Part shown: positions 12,315-14,550 of the stretch, piece after piece
How positions within the stretch are numbered: position 1 is the stretch's first letter
Layout: the number at the start of each line of letters is the position of its first letter
DNA from: Nitrospira sp.
Lineage (GTDB): Bacteria > Nitrospirota > Nitrospiria > Nitrospirales > Nitrospiraceae
Assembly (NCBI GenBank): GCA_024998705.1
Contig: JACOEF010000127.1
Coordinates: 1 to 14,550, forward strand
DNA length: 14,550 nucleotides
Direction of reading: 5' to 3'
Program-made: the position numbers and the translations under genes
Notes under the pieces: generated by a model
Database searches by the model: none
The model's input: the letters and a program-made list of their open reading frames with translations, nothing else
What the model was told of the DNA's origin: nothing

Positions 12315-13364
12315 TCAGGTGCGGGACACCTGCGTGAGAATCGCCGACGCGACGTCTTGAAGCGGAACAATCCGCTCGGCGGCACCGAGCTTGATGGCCT
12401 CTTTCGGCATACCGAAGACCACGCAAGAGGCCTCATCCTGTGCAATGGTGTGGGCGCCGGCTTCCTTCATCCGCAGGAGGCCCCTGGAGCCGTCACCGCC
12501 CATTCCGGTCAGGATCACGCCGACGGCATTTCCGCCGGCGAACTGCGCGACGGAGTCGAACATGACGTCGACTGACGGACGATGGCGATTCACCGGATCG
12601 TCCTGGTTGATGCGGACTGAATACCGTGCGCCGCTGCGAACCAGCGTCATATGGTAATTGCCGGGAGCAATGAGCGCGTGCCCGGGCAGCACACTGTCTC
12701 CGTCCTCGGCTTCCTTCACCGAGATGCGGCAAAGTTGGTTCATGCGATCGGCCCACGTTTTAGTGAAACGCTCCGGCATATGTTGCGTGACCAGGATTGG
12801 AGGGGTGTTGGGTGGCAGCACCTGCAGCACCTCCTTGACCGCCTCGGTACCTCCGGTTGAAGCGCCGATGGCGATGATCATATCCGTGGTCTTGATCATG
12901 GCCGAGTTCAGAGCGGCCGGCCGCGAGCTGCCTTGCGCAGAAGTTGTCGGAGCGCGCCGGACGGAAGCAGTGGCGGCGCTCTTCACCTTGGCCACCAGAT
13001 CATCTGCGATGGCGTCCATTCCTTCCCGCAAATCAATGTTGGGTTTGGTGATAAAATCCACGGCCCCCAGTTCCAGTGCTCGAATGGTGGTTTGGCACCC
13101 GGCTTCCGTGAGTGAACTTACCATGATGACCGGCATCGGCCGCCCACGCATGAGTTTCTCGAGAAAGGTGAGCCCATCCATTTTGGGCATTTCCACATCC
13201 AGCGTCAGGACATCGGGATTGAGCGCCTTGATTTTTTCCCTCGCCACATAGGGATCCGGAGCACTGCCGATCACCTCGATCGTCGGATCCTTTGAAAGCA
13301 ATTCGGCCAAGACTTGCCGCATGAGGGCTGAATCATCGATGGTCAGGACTCGTATTTTCCCCAT
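12315..13364 (-). CDS. cheB: Chemotaxis protein CheB: receptor methylesterase/glutamine deamidase
   Basis: CheB removes methyl groups from, and deamidates, chemoreceptors when its receiver is phosphorylated by CheA. The start chosen is ATG 13364, giving [17 protein letters not shown], which lines up with known CheB N-termini; AGGGGG lies just upstream. An ATG 12 bp earlier is possible. In the 349-aa form the receiver has D10-D11 and phospho-acceptor D56 ([12 protein letters not shown]). A linker (about 130-158) leads to the methylesterase domain with catalytic S169 (GASTGG), H195 (TQHMPERF) and D291 (TGMGGDG). All key residues are present. It follows cheD after 79 bp, a gap containing a strong hairpin. 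Confidence 0.97.
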   Translation of the reverse strand: MGKIRVLTIDDSALMRQVLAELLSKDPTIEVIGSAPDPYVAREKIKALNPDVLTLDVEMPKMDGLTFLEKLMRGRPMPVIMVSSLTEAGCQTTIRALELGAVDFITKPNIDLREGMDAIADDLVAKVKSAATASVRRAPTTSAQGSSRPAALNSAMIKTTDMIIAIGASTGGTEAVKEVLQVLPPNTPPILVTQHMPERFTKTWADRMNQLCRISVKEAEDGDSVLPGHALIAPGNYHMTLVRSGARYSVRINQDDPVNRHRPSVDVMFDSVAQFAGGNAVGVILTGMGGDGSRGLLRMKEAGAHTIAQDEASCVVFGMPKEAIKLGAAERIVPLQDVASAILTQVSRT

Positions 13365-13402
13365 AGGCCCCCTCATATCCGATCAACGTGATGCACCTGC
13401 GT

Positions 13403-13435
13403 CCTCAGCCGAGAACTTCTTGTCGGCCGATGAGG
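13403..13435 (-). promoter_or_regulatory. Stem-loop in the cheD-cheB intergenic gap
   Basis: On the minus strand CCTCA (from 13435) and GCCGA pair with TCGGC and TGAGG (to 13403), giving ten base pairs interrupted by a 3-nt bulge, with a 10-nt loop. It begins 9 nt after the cheD stop codon and ends about 40 nt before cheB. No T-tract follows, so mRNA stabilisation, processing or translational control is more likely than termination. Confidence 0.45.
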
Positions 13436-13443
13436 TACTCCGC

Positions 13444-14061
13444 TCAGAACAGCGTGATGTTGTCCTGGGTCGACGCCGGTTCGATTTCGATCCGGTGTTG
13501 GTATTCGGTTTCCCGTTCAAAGATCGTCCGATTTTTCACTCGTTCGATCTTCTTCATCAGAACCCGCCCTGAATCCGTAAAGTAATACACTTTCCGCGGG
13601 AACACATCGCCTAGATCACTTTTTGCAATTGTGTATCCCTCGTTTTTGAGGAAATGAAGGACCCATTCCGTATTTCGGGCTCCGACATCAATATTGCCTT
13701 CGTAGATCTTCCCGGCACCGAATAATTTTATTTCCAACCGATGCTTCATCCCGCCGCGTTTCAAGATTTCATTGATCAGTTGTTCCATGGCAAAGGAGCC
13801 ATACCGTGTAGACTCCCCTCCCCAGGCATCGCCAGATTGATGCTCTTTCGGCGCCGGGAGCATGAAATGATTCATGCCGCCGACTTTTGCAACGGGATCA
13901 CGAATACAGGCCGAAATGCAGGAGCCGAGCACGGTATAGACCACCATGGGTTCGCGGCTGACAAAAAATTCGCCCGGCAGAATGCAGGCAATATCGGTCG
14001 GAAAACGAGTATCGTGCATCCGCCGGATATGAGAGAACGTGTCCACATTGACTGCAGCCAT
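13444..14061 (-). CDS. cheD: Chemoreceptor glutamine deamidase CheD
   Basis: CheD converts specific glutamines of chemoreceptors to glutamate and, in species with CheC, works with that phosphatase. The start is taken as ATG 14061, which lies 5 nt after the cheR stop codon and has GGAAGGAAGG upstream; the longer open frame reaches back into cheR without support. In the 205-aa form the family block VLGSCISACIRD contains catalytic C48, and GGMNHFMLP contains H65, the expected 17-residue spacing. IKLFGAGKIYEG and VGARNTEWVLHFL follow, also typical of CheD. The C-terminal tail (from about residue 160, FPRKVYYFTDSGRVLMKK) is longer than the minimal CheD domain. No cheC is seen in the window. Confidence 0.95.
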   Translation of the reverse strand: MAAVNVDTFSHIRRMHDTRFPTDIACILPGEFFVSREPMVVYTVLGSCISACIRDPVAKVGGMNHFMLPAPKEHQSGDAWGGESTRYGSFAMEQLINEILKRGGMKHRLEIKLFGAGKIYEGNIDVGARNTEWVLHFLKNEGYTIAKSDLGDVFPRKVYYFTDSGRVLMKKIERVKNRTIFERETEYQHRIEIEPASTQDNITLF

Positions 14062-14066
14062 GCCGA

Positions 14067-14550
14067 TTAGCCTTCCTTCCAGTAGATGGTCGGCGCAAGG
14101 GTTTTGAATGGGTGGGAGACCCATTGGAGGCTTTCCGAGTGGCCGATGAAGAGATGCCCACCCGGTTTCAGATGGTGGTAAAACTTGTTGACCAGGCGTT
14201 CATGCGTCGGGCGATCGAAATAGATCATCACGTTCCGGCAGAAGATCAGATCCAAAGGCGCTTTAATGGGAAAACGATCGTCCATCAAATTCATCCGCCG
14301 AAACTTGATGATCTCCGAGAGATGCGGTTTGACTTTCACGAGCCCTGCACTTTCGCCACGCCCTTGAAGGAAATGTCGTTTCACGATTTCGTCCGGCACT
14401 TCGCGGAGGCGTTCCTCCGCATACAGCCCCTTGGCGGCATGAGCCAACACACGGGTGGAGATGTCTGAGGCCAGAATCTGAAAGTTCCACAAGGCCGGAT
14501 TCTTGACGGCGTCGTGCAGCGTCATGGCAATGGTATAGGGTTCCTCGCCG
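14067..14550 (-). CDS. cheR: Chemotaxis methyltransferase CheR, C-terminal part, cut by window edge
   Basis: CheR transfers methyl groups from S-adenosylmethionine to receptor glutamates, opposing CheB. The open frame continues to the right edge and begins within GEEPYTIAM, the SAM-binding motif (usually STGEEPYT), so the N-terminal helical domain is outside the window. Visible motifs are ILASDIST, AAKGLYAEERLREVP, LDLIFCRNVMIYFD and HLKPGGHLFIGHSESL, all characteristic of the CheR catalytic domain. About 160 codons are present. The stop codon lies 5 nt before the cheD start, showing tight coupling. The protein ends soon after the catalytic domain, with no added TPR region. Confidence 0.96.
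   Translation of the reverse strand, partial: GEEPYTIAMTLHDAVKNPALWNFQILASDISTRVLAHAAKGLYAEERLREVPDEIVKRHFLQGRGESAGLVKVKPHLSEIIKFRRMNLMDDRFPIKAPLDLIFCRNVMIYFDRPTHERLVNKFYHHLKPGGHLFIGHSESLQWVSHPFKTLAPTIYWKEG

Noticed and set aside
12284..12445. N-terminal extension of the first STAS gene
   Set aside because: The 54 extra residues overlap cheB, are Arg/Ser/Pro-rich and unrelated to STAS, while a strong AAGGAGG precedes the ATG at 12283.
1..14550. CRISPR array, rRNA genes, toxin-antitoxin pairs
   Set aside because: No regularly spaced identical repeats, no conserved rRNA segments and no small paired genes of known toxin families were seen.

Overview
The window carries a bacterial surface-polysaccharide region joined to a chemotaxis and signal-transduction operon. 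The DNA is moderately GC-rich, genes sit close together with short overlaps, and Shine-Dalgarno sites are mostly clear. The mix (GDP-fucose synthesis, a heparinase-like lyase, a four-helix-bundle protein, and CheR/CheD/CheB beside partner-switching regulators) suits a free-living, motile Gram-negative bacterium. A member of the Nitrospirota or a deltaproteobacterial-type lineage is my guess. No rRNA or other phylogenetic marker is present to prove it.

Layout. Positions 1-446 (minus strand) hold the first 148 codons of an AT-rich polysaccharide flippase (Wzx type) that runs off the left edge. Positions 554-1828 hold a complete IS3-family insertion sequence with terminal inverted repeats, a 3-bp GGC target duplication, orfA/orfB and an A_AAA_AAC frameshift heptamer. 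About 475 bp without a convincing gene follow. Positions 2306-4785 (minus) read gmd, then a four-helix-bundle (23S rRNA intervening-sequence-type) protein, then fcl, which together supply GDP-L-fucose. From a shared divergent region, a heparinase II/III-like polysaccharide lyase (to 7014) runs on the plus strand, the only convincing plus-strand gene. A non-hydrolysing UDP-GlcNAc 2-epimerase (7235-8335, minus) converges on it.

Positions 8673-14550 are one minus-strand block. Read in transcription order it is cheR (cut by the right edge), cheD, cheB, two STAS anti-anti-sigma-type proteins, a receiver-PP2C (RsbU-like) phosphatase, a lone Hpt protein, a degenerate receiver fused to an RsbW-like ATPase, and a small lipoprotein that probably has its own promoter.

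How the genes work together. The left half makes, moves or trims a fucose- and probably ManNAc-containing surface glycan. The right half adapts chemoreceptors (CheR methylates, CheD deamidates, CheB demethylates or deamidates) and appears to link that to a Ser/Thr partner switch: phosphatase, kinase, STAS substrates and an Hpt phosphorelay carrier. This resembles a split version of the HptB-HsbR-HsbA pathway of Pseudomonas and is the most interesting system in the window. The sigma factor, anti-sigma target or other output is not visible here.
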